DNA of 64,000 nt, taken from positions 186,001 to 250,000 of the forward strand of contig NZ_CP033070.1 in assembly GCF_003669035.1 (NCBI RefSeq), given 5' to 3'. Positions within the stretch are counted from its first letter, which is position 1. Each line of letters starts with the position of its first letter. Below the pieces are notes generated by a model. The model made no database searches. It was not told the DNA's origin and saw nothing but the letters and a program-made list of their open reading frames with translations. Below are positions 20,089 through 30,446 of this stretch, in pieces. The stretch comes from Chryseobacterium sp. 3008163 (GTDB lineage Bacteria; Bacteroidota; Bacteroidia; Flavobacteriales; Weeksellaceae). The position numbers and the translations under genes were made by a program.

Positions 20089-21222
20089 TTATAACTGATT
20101 ATAATATTTCTTTAATTCTATAAACATTTGATCTGATAAATCTTTGAATTCTATCATCTTTTCAGTAACAGATTTTTTCCTTTCATTATAATTTTCACTA
20201 ATAAGATTAATCTTTGAATAAAGATCTTCCAGATCAAATGGTTTTTCCCAACAATAAGAACTCTGATTGTAAGTTTCAGCAATAAATTTTAATTTTTGCT
20301 CTACTTCAATGGTAATAAAGGGAGTCTGTAGCAATGAGGCAAAAATAGCTCCATGAAAACGTGCTGTAATAAAGATATCAAATTCTGAAATTTTTTCTAA
20401 AAAAGAATCAAATGTGTCTTTTTCAGGATTCCATACGATCATATCTAGATCATCTTTTTTACCATACCAATAAGGGTCAGATTGTGTATCAAACAAAATA
20501 TAAGTAACCAAATAGCCTTCATTCTTTAGTTTTTCTGATGCTTTCAGAAGTTTTTCGTAATATTCTCCGCCACCATTGGCGTAATTCCAATCACGAACTA
20601 TAATACCTATTTTTTTTATTCCATCCGAATTATTAGTGTAGGTTTCTAAAAATTTACTTTTAAATGAGTAACAGATATCAGGAGATAAAATAGGATTTTT
20701 AACTCCCCATTCTTTTGCTTTATTCATCGCAAAAGCATCTCTCACACCAATGAATTTAGATTTGGAGAAAAGATCCGCCGTCTGTTTTTCTACTGATGAA
20801 TTTTCAACATCAAAAGGCCCTACACCTACACCTACCAATGCGATGTTTTGAGCATAATTGCTTATCTGAAATTTATTCTCAATAAAGTTTTTTTTAAGAA
20901 TCCTTTTATTAATATAGCTTTTAATATACTTCGGATTTAATATCTTATTAATTAATCCTTTATTAATTTTATTTTTTTTAAAATGGTAAAATTGTGTTCC
21001 GCCACCATATACTAATAATTTTGAATAAATTGGTTCTTTGAGCTTGTGGTAGTCAACCACCTTAATTCCAGGTAAAATCTTATTGATATAGGAAGCTGAC
21101 TGGCACAGCAATATTATTTCTTGAGAAACTTCCTGAAATTCTGTAGTTATAGTGTACATTAAGGCATCATCTCCAAAATTGCCAAATCCATAACCACCTC
21201 TGATAACTATATTAATTTCCAT
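20089..21222 (-). CDS. Polysaccharide pyruvyl transferase family protein
   Basis: A 377-residue protein of the CsaB/WcaK type. It opens with 'VIRGGYGFGNFGDDALMYTI', the family's G-N-x-G-D-D signature, and has 'VGVGVGPF', 'SKFIGVRDAFAMNKAKEWG', 'SPDICYSF', and a late 'ITARFHGAIFASLLQTPFI' segment with the conserved R-x-H. The family transfers a pyruvate ketal from phosphoenolpyruvate to a sugar, adding a negative charge. Downstream start of the next gene is 15 bases away; upstream acyltransferase overlaps by 11 bases. Confidence 0.85.
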   Translation of the reverse strand: MEINIVIRGGYGFGNFGDDALMYTITTEFQEVSQEIILLCQSASYINKILPGIKVVDYHKLKEPIYSKLLVYGGGTQFYHFKKNKINKGLINKILNPKYIKSYINKRILKKNFIENKFQISNYAQNIALVGVGVGPFDVENSSVEKQTADLFSKSKFIGVRDAFAMNKAKEWGVKNPILSPDICYSFKSKFLETYTNNSDGIKKIGIIVRDWNYANGGGEYYEKLLKASEKLKNEGYLVTYILFDTQSDPYWYGKKDDLDMIVWNPEKDTFDSFLEKISEFDIFITARFHGAIFASLLQTPFITIEVEQKLKFIAETYNQSSYCWEKPFDLEDLYSKINLISENYNERKKSVTEKMIEFKDLSDQMFIELKKYYNQL

Positions 21223-21766
21223 TTTTTAATTTTAAATATATATTATCCTTTTCTTTATTCTTGAGGTAATCGTCAATGTTTGGTCTTTCTTTGATTACTT
21301 TTGCCGGATTTCCGCCTGCTATGGAAAATTTAGGAATATCTTTTACTACAACACTTCCTGCAGCAATAACCGAACCTTCCCCGATTGTTACTCCTGGCAG
21401 TATAATTACACTGTCCCCAATCCATACATTTTCTTCAATCAAAACATTTTTGATAAGTAATTCTTTATCATAAGGTATTGCCTGAATATTATTGATATAA
21501 TTATGACTAGCTGTATGAATAATTAATCTGGGGCCTATAATACTACCTCTTTTAATCACAATTTTACCAAAGCTTGAAAAAAAAGCATCAGGCCCTACAT
21601 ATACATAGTCTTCAATATTTATATTATTTATATCCGTAAACTTAAATCCTTTGGAAATTTTAGATTTTCCACTGATATTATTTTTACCTTTCAACCTATG
21701 TATTTTATAAATATGTATTTTTTTATCTACAAAATTTCTCAGTTTAAATAAAATTTCTCCTATCAT
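21212..21766 (-). CDS. Hexapeptide-repeat acyltransferase
   Basis: A 184-residue left-handed beta-helix acyltransferase of the maltose/CatB type: 'IEDYVYVGPDAFFSSFG', 'IGPRLIIHTASHNYIN' with the catalytic His, then 'IEENVWIGDSVIILPGVTIG', 'GSVIAAGSVVVKDIP' and 'AGGNPAKVIKERP'. Expected to use acetyl-CoA to acetylate a sugar of the repeat unit. Overlaps the flippase stop by 4 bases and the pyruvyl-transferase start by 11. It is the second acyltransferase of this class in the operon. Confidence 0.85.
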   Translation of the reverse strand: MIGEILFKLRNFVDKKIHIYKIHRLKGKNNISGKSKISKGFKFTDINNINIEDYVYVGPDAFFSSFGKIVIKRGSIIGPRLIIHTASHNYINNIQAIPYDKELLIKNVLIEENVWIGDSVIILPGVTIGEGSVIAAGSVVVKDIPKFSIAGGNPAKVIKERPNIDDYLKNKEKDNIYLKLKNGN

Positions 21767-23232
21767 TTTATATAAGATTTATACCATTTGTAAAAAGTTA
21801 ATAAACTCATACTTAAAAAACTAAATATTATTAAAATCCTAAGTAATATATTATCAATATATCTAAACGTTAAACAGGATAGTATGACAATAATAACCAG
21901 AAAAAAATGTTCTTTGGATATGATCAGTTTTTTACTAATAAGTCCTTTTTTAAGGTAAAAAGGAATAAATATAATTGTATTTAAAAAATATCCTATCAAA
22001 AAGCCTAATGCTCTTCCAATAGCTCCGTAATCAATCAGTAGATAGCAAGCAATAATTGTAATTACTGCCCATGTCATATTTGAAAATACACTGAACCACA
22101 TAAAATTGCCTGCAGCAAAGTTTCTGGCAATACCTTGTCTCTGAGCAATAATTATAGTGGAAATTGAGACTAAGATCAAAGTAAAGTACATTTCACCATT
22201 CTGATATTTCCCACCATACAAACTAGAAAATATATCAGGTAAAATGAGAATAGGTAAAAAAAGTAAAATTCCTATAACATAAGATTGATTTATATTAAAA
22301 AAATCAAATTTCTTATTATCTTTTCCGAAATTTTTCATAGCAAGAGGATAGGTCACCTGACCAATGACTCCCAATAGCAAAGTAGCAACCTGTGAAAAAT
22401 TAAAAGTGGCATTATAGATTCCCAACTGATAATAACCATTTATATGGTTTTTAATCAGCATAGAATTACATATAAGTACTACAGGGCTCAGCATCATACT
22501 ACTAATGAAAGAAGGTAAGGTAAAGTTATATACGGTTTCTAGATGTTTTTGTAAATCTTTTACCGTAAATTTTATCTGTTTTTTATCTAATTCTTTTTGT
22601 AGCAAAACTGCAGAACAAAGCCAAATGGAAAAATTAATGATCACCAGAGCAATTATAACTCCATAGACACCAAATTTATAGGCTGCAAATAAGATTAATG
22701 GTAAAGAAAGTATGCCATTCACCATATTAACATATGATATACTTTTAAAATTCTCAAGACCTGCTAAAGCTCCAGTCTGAAGTCCATTTAATGAAGAAAA
22801 GAAAATAGCAAACGCACAAAGAAAAACTTCTTTTGACATTTTTTGATTTCCAACAATATACCCACTTACCTGTTTATTGAAAATCAGTGATAAAATAAGT
22901 ATTAAAACGGCCAACAAGAACACGGATATCCTAGTTAAAGAATAAATTTCACTAGCTTTCTTTTTATCTGTATCAGCATATAAAGCAAGATATTTTGTTG
23001 CCGTAATTCCAAAACTTGCCAAACTTATTGTTGTAAATGTATTAATATAAGATTGAAGTAATCCTAATCTACCATAATCATCGACAGTTAAAATTCTTGC
23101 AACAAGAAAAAGAGATATGAAAACAAAACCTTTAGAAATCAATGTTCCTAAAAAAGACCAAAAAACCCCTTTTATTATTTTCTGTTGGTTTCCTGATCCT
23201 AAAACCTTCTTATATAAAGCTTTTATATTCAA
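21763..23232 (-). CDS. wzx: Wzx-type oligosaccharide flippase
   Basis: A 489-residue polytopic membrane protein of the MOP/PST superfamily with about 12-14 TM helices. The N-terminus '[20 protein letters not shown]' and '[20 protein letters not shown]' is typical of polysaccharide flippases. It moves undecaprenyl-PP-linked repeat units across the inner membrane for Wzy. Starts 4 bases inside the epimerase stop region and runs directly into the acyltransferase. Confidence 0.9.
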   Translation of the reverse strand: MNIKALYKKVLGSGNQQKIIKGVFWSFLGTLISKGFVFISLFLVARILTVDDYGRLGLLQSYINTFTTISLASFGITATKYLALYADTDKKKASEIYSLTRISVFLLAVLILILSLIFNKQVSGYIVGNQKMSKEVFLCAFAIFFSSLNGLQTGALAGLENFKSISYVNMVNGILSLPLILFAAYKFGVYGVIIALVIINFSIWLCSAVLLQKELDKKQIKFTVKDLQKHLETVYNFTLPSFISSMMLSPVVLICNSMLIKNHINGYYQLGIYNATFNFSQVATLLLGVIGQVTYPLAMKNFGKDNKKFDFFNINQSYVIGILLFLPILILPDIFSSLYGGKYQNGEMYFTLILVSISTIIIAQRQGIARNFAAGNFMWFSVFSNMTWAVITIIACYLLIDYGAIGRALGFLIGYFLNTIIFIPFYLKKGLISKKLIISKEHFFLVIIVILSCLTFRYIDNILLRILIIFSFLSMSLLTFYKWYKSYIK

Positions 23233-24359
23233 TTTGTAGTACTTCTTAGTAATATAAACTCTGCGATCCGCTGACAGGCATGTCCGTCTCCGTATGGATT
23301 ATGAAGCTCACTCATCGATTGATAGCGTTTTGTATCATTTAATAAGCTCTGTGTTTCGGATACAATTTTATCTTTATCTGTTCCAACTAAAATTACGGTT
23401 CCTGCTTCTACAGCTTCGGGACGTTCGGTAGTATCTCTCATCACTAAAACAGGTTTTCCTAAGCTTGGAGCTTCTTCCTGTACACCACCTGAGTCGGTGA
23501 TAATCATATAAGACTGGCTCATTAACCATACAAAAGCAGGATAAGCTAAAGGATTAATTAGTTTTACATTATCAATTCCTGATAAAATTTCATAAACAGG
23601 TTTTTTTACATTAGGGTTCAGATGTACAGGATAGATAATCATTACATCAGAATTTGAAATAGCAATTTCTTTCAATGCTTCACAGATATTGATAAAACCT
23701 TGACCGTGGTTTTCACGACGATGCCCAGTTACCAAAATCAGTTTTTTAGAAGTATCTACAATTGTTTTCAAATGATCTATTTCCTGATTTGAAATTATAT
23801 TTACACGATCAGAACTATCTAATAGAGCATCAATTACAGTATTTCCAGTTACTAAAATGTCTTCCTCTTTTACATTTTCCGACAGCAAATTTTCTTTGGA
23901 TTGGGAAGTCGGTGCAAAATGATAGTCTGCGATTCGACCTGCTACTTGACGGTTAATTTCTTCAGGGAACGGAGATCTTTTATCATGAGTTCTTAAACCT
24001 GCTTCTACATGACATACTTTTGCTCCAGAATAGAAGGAGGCGATGCTTGCAGCCATTGTAGTTGTAGTGTCTCCGTGAACGTAAACATAATCAGGCTGAA
24101 ATTCTTCTAAAATTGGTTTTAATCTCATGATAATATCAGCTGTTAATGAATACAGATTCTGATTAGGTTTCATTAAGTTTAAATCATAATCTGGCTCTAT
24201 ATCAAAAAAATCGAGCACTTGATCCAGCATTTCTCTATGTTGCGCTGTTACACAGACTTTTGTTTCAAAGTGTTCATACTTTAAAAATTCCTTTACCAAT
24301 GGAGCCATTTTAATAGCTTCTGGTCTTGTTCCAAATATGATCAAATTTTTTTTCTTCAT
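23229..24359 (-). CDS. wecB: UDP-N-acetylglucosamine 2-epimerase (non-hydrolysing)
   Basis: A 376-residue enzyme of the WecB/MnaA family. Characteristic segments are '[19 protein letters not shown]' at the start, '[16 protein letters not shown]', '[19 protein letters not shown]', '[18 protein letters not shown]' and '[16 protein letters not shown]', '[13 protein letters not shown]', and '[19 protein letters not shown]'. It interconverts UDP-GlcNAc and UDP-ManNAc. With the UDP-HexNAc dehydrogenase at 25755 it can supply an N-acetyl-hexosaminuronic acid donor. A 213-base gap with no gene separates it from the upstream dehydrogenase; it may carry an internal promoter. Confidence 0.95.
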   Translation of the reverse strand: MKKKNLIIFGTRPEAIKMAPLVKEFLKYEHFETKVCVTAQHREMLDQVLDFFDIEPDYDLNLMKPNQNLYSLTADIIMRLKPILEEFQPDYVYVHGDTTTTMAASIASFYSGAKVCHVEAGLRTHDKRSPFPEEINRQVAGRIADYHFAPTSQSKENLLSENVKEEDILVTGNTVIDALLDSSDRVNIISNQEIDHLKTIVDTSKKLILVTGHRRENHGQGFINICEALKEIAISNSDVMIIYPVHLNPNVKKPVYEILSGIDNVKLINPLAYPAFVWLMSQSYMIITDSGGVQEEAPSLGKPVLVMRDTTERPEAVEAGTVILVGTDKDKIVSETQSLLNDTKRYQSMSELHNPYGDGHACQRIAEFILLRSTTN

Positions 24360-24572
24360 ATCTTAATTAAGAAAACCTTTTTTAACAATATATTTTCAAA
24401 AGATGCTATACCTCCTGTATTTAATGAAATTTTATTTTTGAACATACTATATTCTATCATTTATACTACTTTTAAATCATTTACTCTAAATATGTGCATT
24501 TCTCTCTCAAATCCATAAATTTCATTCAATACATAGGATTTAAAACTTAGAATAAAACTTTTAAAAACCTTT

Positions 24573-25738
24573 CTAATCATTACCAAATAAATCCCTTGTA
24601 TACACTTTATCTTGTACATCTGATAATTCGGGAGCATTACGATTAGAGATGATTACATCACATTCTAATTTAAACTTTTCCAAATCTCTGACAACTTTTG
24701 ACCCATAAAAAGTTTCCTCTTCCAAAACAGGTTCATACACTTCAACTTCAATACCTTTTGCCTTGATTCGTTTCATGACTCCTTGTATCGCTGAAGCCCT
24801 AAAATTATCAGAACCTGATTTCATAATCAATCGATAAACACCCACCTTTTTAGGTTTTTTTCTAAAATAGACTCCGCTATAAAATCTTTACGTGTGCGGT
24901 TTGCATCTACAATGGCCTGAATTATATTATTGGGGACGGCATCATAATTAGCCAATAATTGTTTTGTGTCTTTAGGTAAACAATACCCGCCATATCCAAA
25001 AGAAGGATTATTATAATGAGATCCGATACGAGGATCCAGACCTACGCCTTCGATAATTTGTTTGCTGTCTAAATGATGAATCTGTGCATAACTGTCCAAC
25101 TCATTAAAATAAGCAACACGTAAAGCTAAATAAGTATTTGAAAATAACTTAATTGCTTCTGCTTCTGTAGGATTGGTAAATAAGATCAAAATATCATCTT
25201 TTATTGCTCCTTCTTTCAACAAATCAACAAACACTTTAGCTCTTTCACTTTGCTCACCAATAATAATTCGAGAAGGATATAAATTGTCATACAACGCTTT
25301 ACCTTCTCTTAAAAATTCAGGAGAGAAAATAATATTATCAAATTCTAATCTCTTTTTTAAGTCTTCCGTGAAACCAACAGGCACTGTAGACTTAATGATG
25401 ATTATAGCACTAGGATTATGTTGCTTAACATCTTTTACAACAGACTCTACACTATTTGTATTAAAATAGTTAGTTTTAGTATCATAATCAGTTGGTGTTG
25501 CAACGATCACAAAATCTGCATTTTCAAAAGCATCTTTAACATCCAAAGTTGCTCTGAAATTAAGATCTTTGTTTGTCAAAAAATCTATTATTTCACTATC
25601 CTCAATAGGTGATATTTTTGCATTAAGCATATCAATCTTTTCTGCAACTATATCTACTGCCACAACTTCGTTGTTTTGTGCTAATAGAACAGCATTCGAT
25701 AAGCCTACATAACCTGTGCCTACGACGGCAATTTTCAT
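24573..25738 (-). CDS. ugd: UDP-glucose 6-dehydrogenase (apparent frameshift near 3' end)
   Basis: About 388 residues when joined, the usual length of the short Ugd family. '[20 protein letters not shown]' is the NAD-binding site, '[11 protein letters not shown]', '[14 protein letters not shown]' and the catalytic-cysteine motif '[15 protein letters not shown]' follow; the C-terminal domain is '[18 protein letters not shown]'. Frames join if the T5 run at 24847-24851 (A5 on the coding strand) is A6: '...ILEKNLKK' then 'VGVYRL'. I treat this as an undercount, not a pseudogene. I chose the ATG at 25738; frames further upstream (25750, 25771) overlap the end of the previous gene. Oxidises UDP-glucose to UDP-glucuronate for the repeat unit. 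Confidence 0.88.
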
Positions 25739-25754
25739 TTGTCTATTCATGCTT

Positions 25755-27097
25755 CTACAGGCGGTTATCACATTCTTCCAAAATTCCTTTTACATCATAC
25801 ACAACCCCCCATCTTTCAATAATAGCTTTAAATCTAAATCTAAAAACTCTTGATGAGCTACAGTAAGAACGATTGCGTCAAATTTATCTTTGATCTCATC
25901 TAGAGAATTGATTGACCGAAATCCATATTCATGCTTTACTTCATCAGGATTTGCCCAGGGATCAAATGTGGTCACTTCAAAATCAAAATCTTCTAAGCTT
26001 TTAATGACGTCAGCAGCTTTTGTATTCCTTACATCAGGACAATTCTCTTTGAAAGTGATGCCGAGATTAAGAATTTTTGCTCCATAAATATTGACTCCTT
26101 TTTTGATCATTGTTCTTACGACCTGAGACGCTACAAAAGATCCCATAGAATCGTTCAGCCTTCTTGCCGTCAAAATTAGTTCGGAATAATAACCAACATC
26201 CTGAGCTTTCTGTGCTAAATAAAATGGATCTACCCCAATACAATGCCCGCCGACTAATCCGGGTTTGAATGGTAAAAAATTCCACTTAGTACCGGCAGCT
26301 TCAAGAACTGCATGGGTATCAATATCCAAAAGATTAAATATTTTTGCTAACTCGTTGACAAATGCTATATTGATATCACGTTGGGAATTTTCAATCACTT
26401 TGGATGCTTCTGCTACCTTGATCGTTGGAGCTAAATGCGTCCCCGCTGTAATAATTGACTTGTATAATTCATCGACATACGTACCGATTTCAGGAGTAGA
26501 ACCTGACGTTACTTTTAAGATCTTATCTACCGTACGTGTTTTATCGCCTGGATTGATTCTCTCAGGAGAGTATCCTGCGAAAAAGTCGACATTAAATTTC
26601 AGGCCGGAAACTTTTTCCAGAACAGGGATACATTCTTCTTCAGTCACTCCGGGATAAACTGTAGACTCATAGATCACTACATCCCCATTTTTAAGTACCT
26701 TTCCAACGGTTTCTGACGCTCTGTATAAAGGCGTTAGGTCAGGGCGATTATGCTTATCAACAGGTGTAGGAACGGTAACGATATAAACATTTGCTTCTTT
26801 AATGTCTTCAGGATTGGAAGAACAAAACAATCCTTTCATATTTCCAAGAGTATCTGTAGAAACATTTGATGACCTTTCCAGATTTTCAGAATAACCGAAC
26901 GGATTTTCTTTTATCAAAACAGCTTGGAGTATGTCATCTTCCACTTCAAATGTAGAATCCTTTCCTGCATTAACCTCTTCAATTCGACGTTGGTTGATAT
27001 CAAACCCTACAACAGAATATTTTGTAGCGAACAAACGAGCCAAAGGTAAACCTACGTACCCTAACCCAATGATGCTGATTTTAATTTCTTTATCCAT
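25755..27097 (-). CDS. UDP-N-acetylhexosamine 6-dehydrogenase, TviB/WbpO-like (apparent frameshift at 3' end)
   Basis: About 447 residues. '[18 protein letters not shown]' is the NAD site; '[19 protein letters not shown]', '[15 protein letters not shown]', '[18 protein letters not shown]' and '[19 protein letters not shown]' (catalytic Cys) mark the UDP-HexNAc dehydrogenase group that includes Vi-antigen TviB. It makes a UDP-N-acetyl-hexosaminuronic acid. The frame ends early ('GGLCMM') as written, but adding one base to the C6 run at 25805-25810 gives '[19 protein letters not shown]' and a stop at 25755, the normal family C-terminus. The ATG at 27097 (MDKEIKIS) is preferred to a TTG at 27109. 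Confidence 0.88.
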
Positions 27098-27153
27098 TTT
27101 GGTATACAATATTGCTCATTATGCAATTACATAAATTATAAGCCTTACATTAA

Positions 27154-29508
27154 TTATTTTTTGAAAATTTTGATCCACCATCTTTTTCCTTGATCTGTAC
27201 TGTAGCCATAGCCGTAACCATAATTGTATCCATAACCGTAACCTCCTGCATTTTTAGAAACATCATTGATTACAAATGACACATTTTTAATTTTTGCTTC
27301 TTTCACCAAATTATTGGCAAAATCTACAAGCACATTTCTGGAAATACCAGATCTAACAACATACAATGTAGCATCTGCAACATCAGCAATACTGAGGGTA
27401 TCTGAAACCAGCATTAAAGGTGCAGAATCAATGATTATATATTCATATTTAGAGGATAATTTCTCAATCAGATTCTGATATCGACCATTAGAAAGAAGCT
27501 CTTGTGGATTAGGAGGAATTGTACCTGCATAAATAACATCACAATATGAATTGGTGTCTGATGTATGAATAAGATTATCCACATCTACTGTATCATCATA
27601 CAGATATTCTGTTAATCCTTTTCTCTTGACAGGCTCGCTGTCATATCGTTGAATCTGTGGATTTCTAACGTCAGAACCAATCAATAAACTTCTTCCGTTT
27701 TTGTTTCCCAGGGTCAAAGCTAGATTTACTGAAACGAGTGTTTTACCCTCACCTTTTACAGAAGATGTGACCATGATAACTTTTGCAGAATCTTTTGTAG
27801 GAAGTACAAATTTAAGATTAGACACGAGAATCCTGAAGGACTCGGCCAATTCTGAAAAATCATTCTGCTGTACCAAATGAATATCTTTCGATTTCAATGA
27901 TGGTATATCTGCTAGTATACCTAGTGATGATTTAGCTTTGATATCATCTCGGTTATAAATCTTATCATCCCACATAGATAGTAAGTATATTACCACAATA
28001 GGGGAAAGTAAACCTAAGATTATTGCTGCTAAGAAAATTGCTTTTCTTTTTGGTGCAACCTCAGTGTCTTGAGTAAAGGCTGGATTTACAATCTTTGCTA
28101 TGGGAACATTGATTGATAAATTAATTGCGTTTTCTTCTCGTTTCTGCAAAAGAAAAAGAAAAAGCTGCTCTTTCAGATTTTGCTGACGTTCTATCCCTCT
28201 GTATATTTTGGTTTGACCGGGAACTTTGTTCATCAACCCATTGCTCGAAGAAATTTCACCATTTAGCTTTGCAATAGATGTCTGCACGGACTGTTTCTGC
28301 TCACGAATATTATCTTGTACAATTTCTTTCAAGGAAGCAATTTCTCTATTCATTTCCACTACAGCAGGGTTTTCATTCGTTGCCTGCTTAAGTGTTTTAT
28401 TCCTGATGATCAAAAGTTCGTTATACTTTGAAATAGCACCTTCCAATGAAGGACTGAGCCCTAAATTGGATGGCATCAGCTGATTGTTCTTATTTCCGGA
28501 CGCTTCTGCTGTAAGTGAATTGAGCAGATCCAGCTGAGTTTGCTGCTGTAATAGCGCTTTCGTATTTTCACTGGTATTTTGGAGCGCTAACTGTGCCTGT
28601 GCCTGAAGATCAAAAATTCGGTTGCTGTTCTGAAAATTCTCCTTCTGATTTTCAACACCGGAAAGGTCGCGGGTAATAACCTCCAGCCTTTTATCAATAA
28701 AATCCTGAGTGTTCTTTGACTGCATATTTTTATCACGCAGACCATCCAGATTATACTGTTTGGTAACCTCATTAAGAATCGCTTCTGACTTTTCAGGAAC
28801 CGCTCCTACAAGACTTATATTTATCAGCATTGCTTTTGGATCAGGAAGATCAACATTGATTTTCTGTTCTAATTTTTTAACCCTTTCGATCTCATTCCAA
28901 AACACGATAATATATTTCGATTTAAAAGGGATTGCATTATTTTTATTGAAAATAACGGTTCCGAAATCAAGTTTTACTGGTATGTTATACGTTCCTGTGA
29001 TAGTTCCATATTTTTCATTCCAAAGAACAAATGTTGTATTGTCACTCTTTTTAATCAGATATTCTGAAGAAACAAATTTTTTAGCCGGTTTTTCATGGTA
29101 AGCAATAATTTTAGCAGTGACAGGTAAATTGGTAAACAATTCTGAATCTTTGATTTCACCACCGCTAAAATACTGGACATTCAGGTTCAAATTTTTAACA
29201 ACCTCCTTCAGAATGGGCCTTGAGGTGATTACAGCCACTTCGCTTTTGAGTTCATCTGCAGTACCAAGACCTATTCCCAAATTATCAAGATCTGATAATG
29301 CAGAAGTAATATCTGACTGTTTCTTGTCGAATTTAAGAGTCGTAGTAGACTGATATTGAGGAACTGTGTATCTAATATAAAGATAAGCGGCTATTATAAA
29401 ACATAGAACTGAAAAGCTGAACCAAGGCCATTTTCGAAGATATTTACCACTAATTTTTTTTAAATTTAAAGGCTCTTCCCCTTGATCATTAAATTGTATC
29501 TGCTGCAT
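27154..29508 (-). CDS. wzc: Wzc-type polysaccharide co-polymerase and tyrosine autokinase
   Basis: A 784-residue inner-membrane protein. TM1 is at about residues 33-50 and TM2 at about 500-522 ('AIFLAAIILGLLSPIVVIYL'), bracketing a large periplasmic Wzz domain with coiled coils (for example 'NTQDFIDKRLEVITRDLSGVE'). The cytoplasmic BY-kinase has Walker A 'TSSVKGEGKTLVSVNLALT', Walker A' 'LLIGSDVRNPQI' and Walker B 'YIIIDSAPLML'. The C-terminus is the autophosphorylated tyrosine cluster, here YGYGYNYGYGYGYS before 'KRWWIKIFKK'. Cycles of phosphorylation control polymer length and export with Wza, whose gene lies 7 bases upstream. Confidence 0.95.
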   Translation of the reverse strand: MQQIQFNDQGEEPLNLKKISGKYLRKWPWFSFSVLCFIIAAYLYIRYTVPQYQSTTTLKFDKKQSDITSALSDLDNLGIGLGTADELKSEVAVITSRPILKEVVKNLNLNVQYFSGGEIKDSELFTNLPVTAKIIAYHEKPAKKFVSSEYLIKKSDNTTFVLWNEKYGTITGTYNIPVKLDFGTVIFNKNNAIPFKSKYIIVFWNEIERVKKLEQKINVDLPDPKAMLINISLVGAVPEKSEAILNEVTKQYNLDGLRDKNMQSKNTQDFIDKRLEVITRDLSGVENQKENFQNSNRIFDLQAQAQLALQNTSENTKALLQQQTQLDLLNSLTAEASGNKNNQLMPSNLGLSPSLEGAISKYNELLIIRNKTLKQATNENPAVVEMNREIASLKEIVQDNIREQKQSVQTSIAKLNGEISSSNGLMNKVPGQTKIYRGIERQQNLKEQLFLFLLQKREENAINLSINVPIAKIVNPAFTQDTEVAPKRKAIFLAAIILGLLSPIVVIYLLSMWDDKIYNRDDIKAKSSLGILADIPSLKSKDIHLVQQNDFSELAESFRILVSNLKFVLPTKDSAKVIMVTSSVKGEGKTLVSVNLALTLGNKNGRSLLIGSDVRNPQIQRYDSEPVKRKGLTEYLYDDTVDVDNLIHTSDTNSYCDVIYAGTIPPNPQELLSNGRYQNLIEKLSSKYEYIIIDSAPLMLVSDTLSIADVADATLYVVRSGISRNVLVDFANNLVKEAKIKNVSFVINDVSKNAGGYGYGYNYGYGYGYSTDQGKRWWIKIFKK

Positions 29509-29515
29509 ATTTATA

Positions 29516-30304
29516 TTATCTTGTTAAAGCAATGATAAGAGTACCTGCGGTCAATAATGCACCAATGATCTGGAATGTCAACGCTCTGTTAGGATTTGAA
29601 TTTGCTTGTACTTGTTTATTTTTGTCTGGTTGTATATAAAGCACATCGTTCTGCTTCATATAGTAATAGGGTGAACTTACTATATCTTCCCTTGACATAT
29701 CTAGATTGATTACCAGTTCGGATCCGTCATCACCCGTGCGGATAATTTTTACATTTTTTCGGTCTCCAAAATCCGTCATATCGCCTGCAAGACTTAATGC
29801 CTGAAATACATTGAGCTTCTGCGATACACTCTGTTTCTGTCCTGGTATTTTAACTTCTCCGATAATGCTGACATTGAAGTTTTTCAAGGTTACGGTCACC
29901 AAAGGATCTAATAGATATCTTTTGAGACGCATCTCAATATCATCTTTGAGCTGTATTTGGGTCATCCCTTTCGCATGGATGTTTCCTAAAACAGGAAAAT
30001 TAATATATCCATCATCATTGACCATATATTCACTGGGCTGTACATATTGATTAATTCCCGTTTGAGATTCACTTCCTACTTTATTGGCAGTATTAAGATT
30101 AAAAGGCTTAACAGCATTTTCATCTAGTGCTGAAACAAGAATCAAAAGTACATCCCCTTGTTGTATTTGGAGACCCAGAAATTTTGCCTGCACAACTTCC
30201 TGTTCCATATTATGTTGTGATGACATGTAAACCATATTCTGTTTTGGTTTACAGGATAATAAAGTAAATAACAGTACTATATACGTAATAATAGTTCTTT
30301 TCAT
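29516..30304 (-). CDS. wza: Wza-type outer-membrane polysaccharide export protein
   Basis: A 262-residue lipoprotein: signal peptide with lipobox 'LFTLLSCKPKQ' (Cys about 18). The polysaccharide export domain follows ('LGLQIQQGDVLLILVSAL', 'YMVNDDGYINFPVLGNI'), then an SLBB domain ('NVSIIGEVKIPGQKQS', 'VFQALSLAGDM') and a C-terminal hydrophobic helix 'ALTFQIIGALLTAGTLIIAL' that would form the outer-membrane pore helix. It forms the export channel partnered with Wzc. Preceded by a promoter-like sequence (30321-30349), so it likely starts its own transcript as well as being reached from the upstream gene. Confidence 0.93.
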   Translation of the reverse strand: MKRTIITYIVLLFTLLSCKPKQNMVYMSSQHNMEQEVVQAKFLGLQIQQGDVLLILVSALDENAVKPFNLNTANKVGSESQTGINQYVQPSEYMVNDDGYINFPVLGNIHAKGMTQIQLKDDIEMRLKRYLLDPLVTVTLKNFNVSIIGEVKIPGQKQSVSQKLNVFQALSLAGDMTDFGDRKNVKIIRTGDDGSELVINLDMSREDIVSSPYYYMKQNDVLYIQPDKNKQVQANSNPNRALTFQIIGALLTAGTLIIALTR

Positions 30305-30320
30305 ATGATAATTATTCTAG

Positions 30321-30349
30321 CAAATTTAAACGCTCAAATTTTAAAGCAA
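30321..30349 (-). promoter_or_regulatory. Candidate promoter of wza-wzc operon
   Basis: On the minus strand TTG (30349-30347), an 18-base spacer and TAAATTTG (30328-30321) match the flavobacterial TTG-N17-23-TAnnTTTG promoter, about 17 bases before the wza ATG. Confidence 0.5.
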
Positions 30350-30446
30350 TCGTTTTTCTAAGCAATTTTCATTCCAATTGAGGGCATTAATGCTAATTTC
30401 TTCTATATTTTGGTGATTGGTATATTTAAACTGGCTAGCCTTTATG

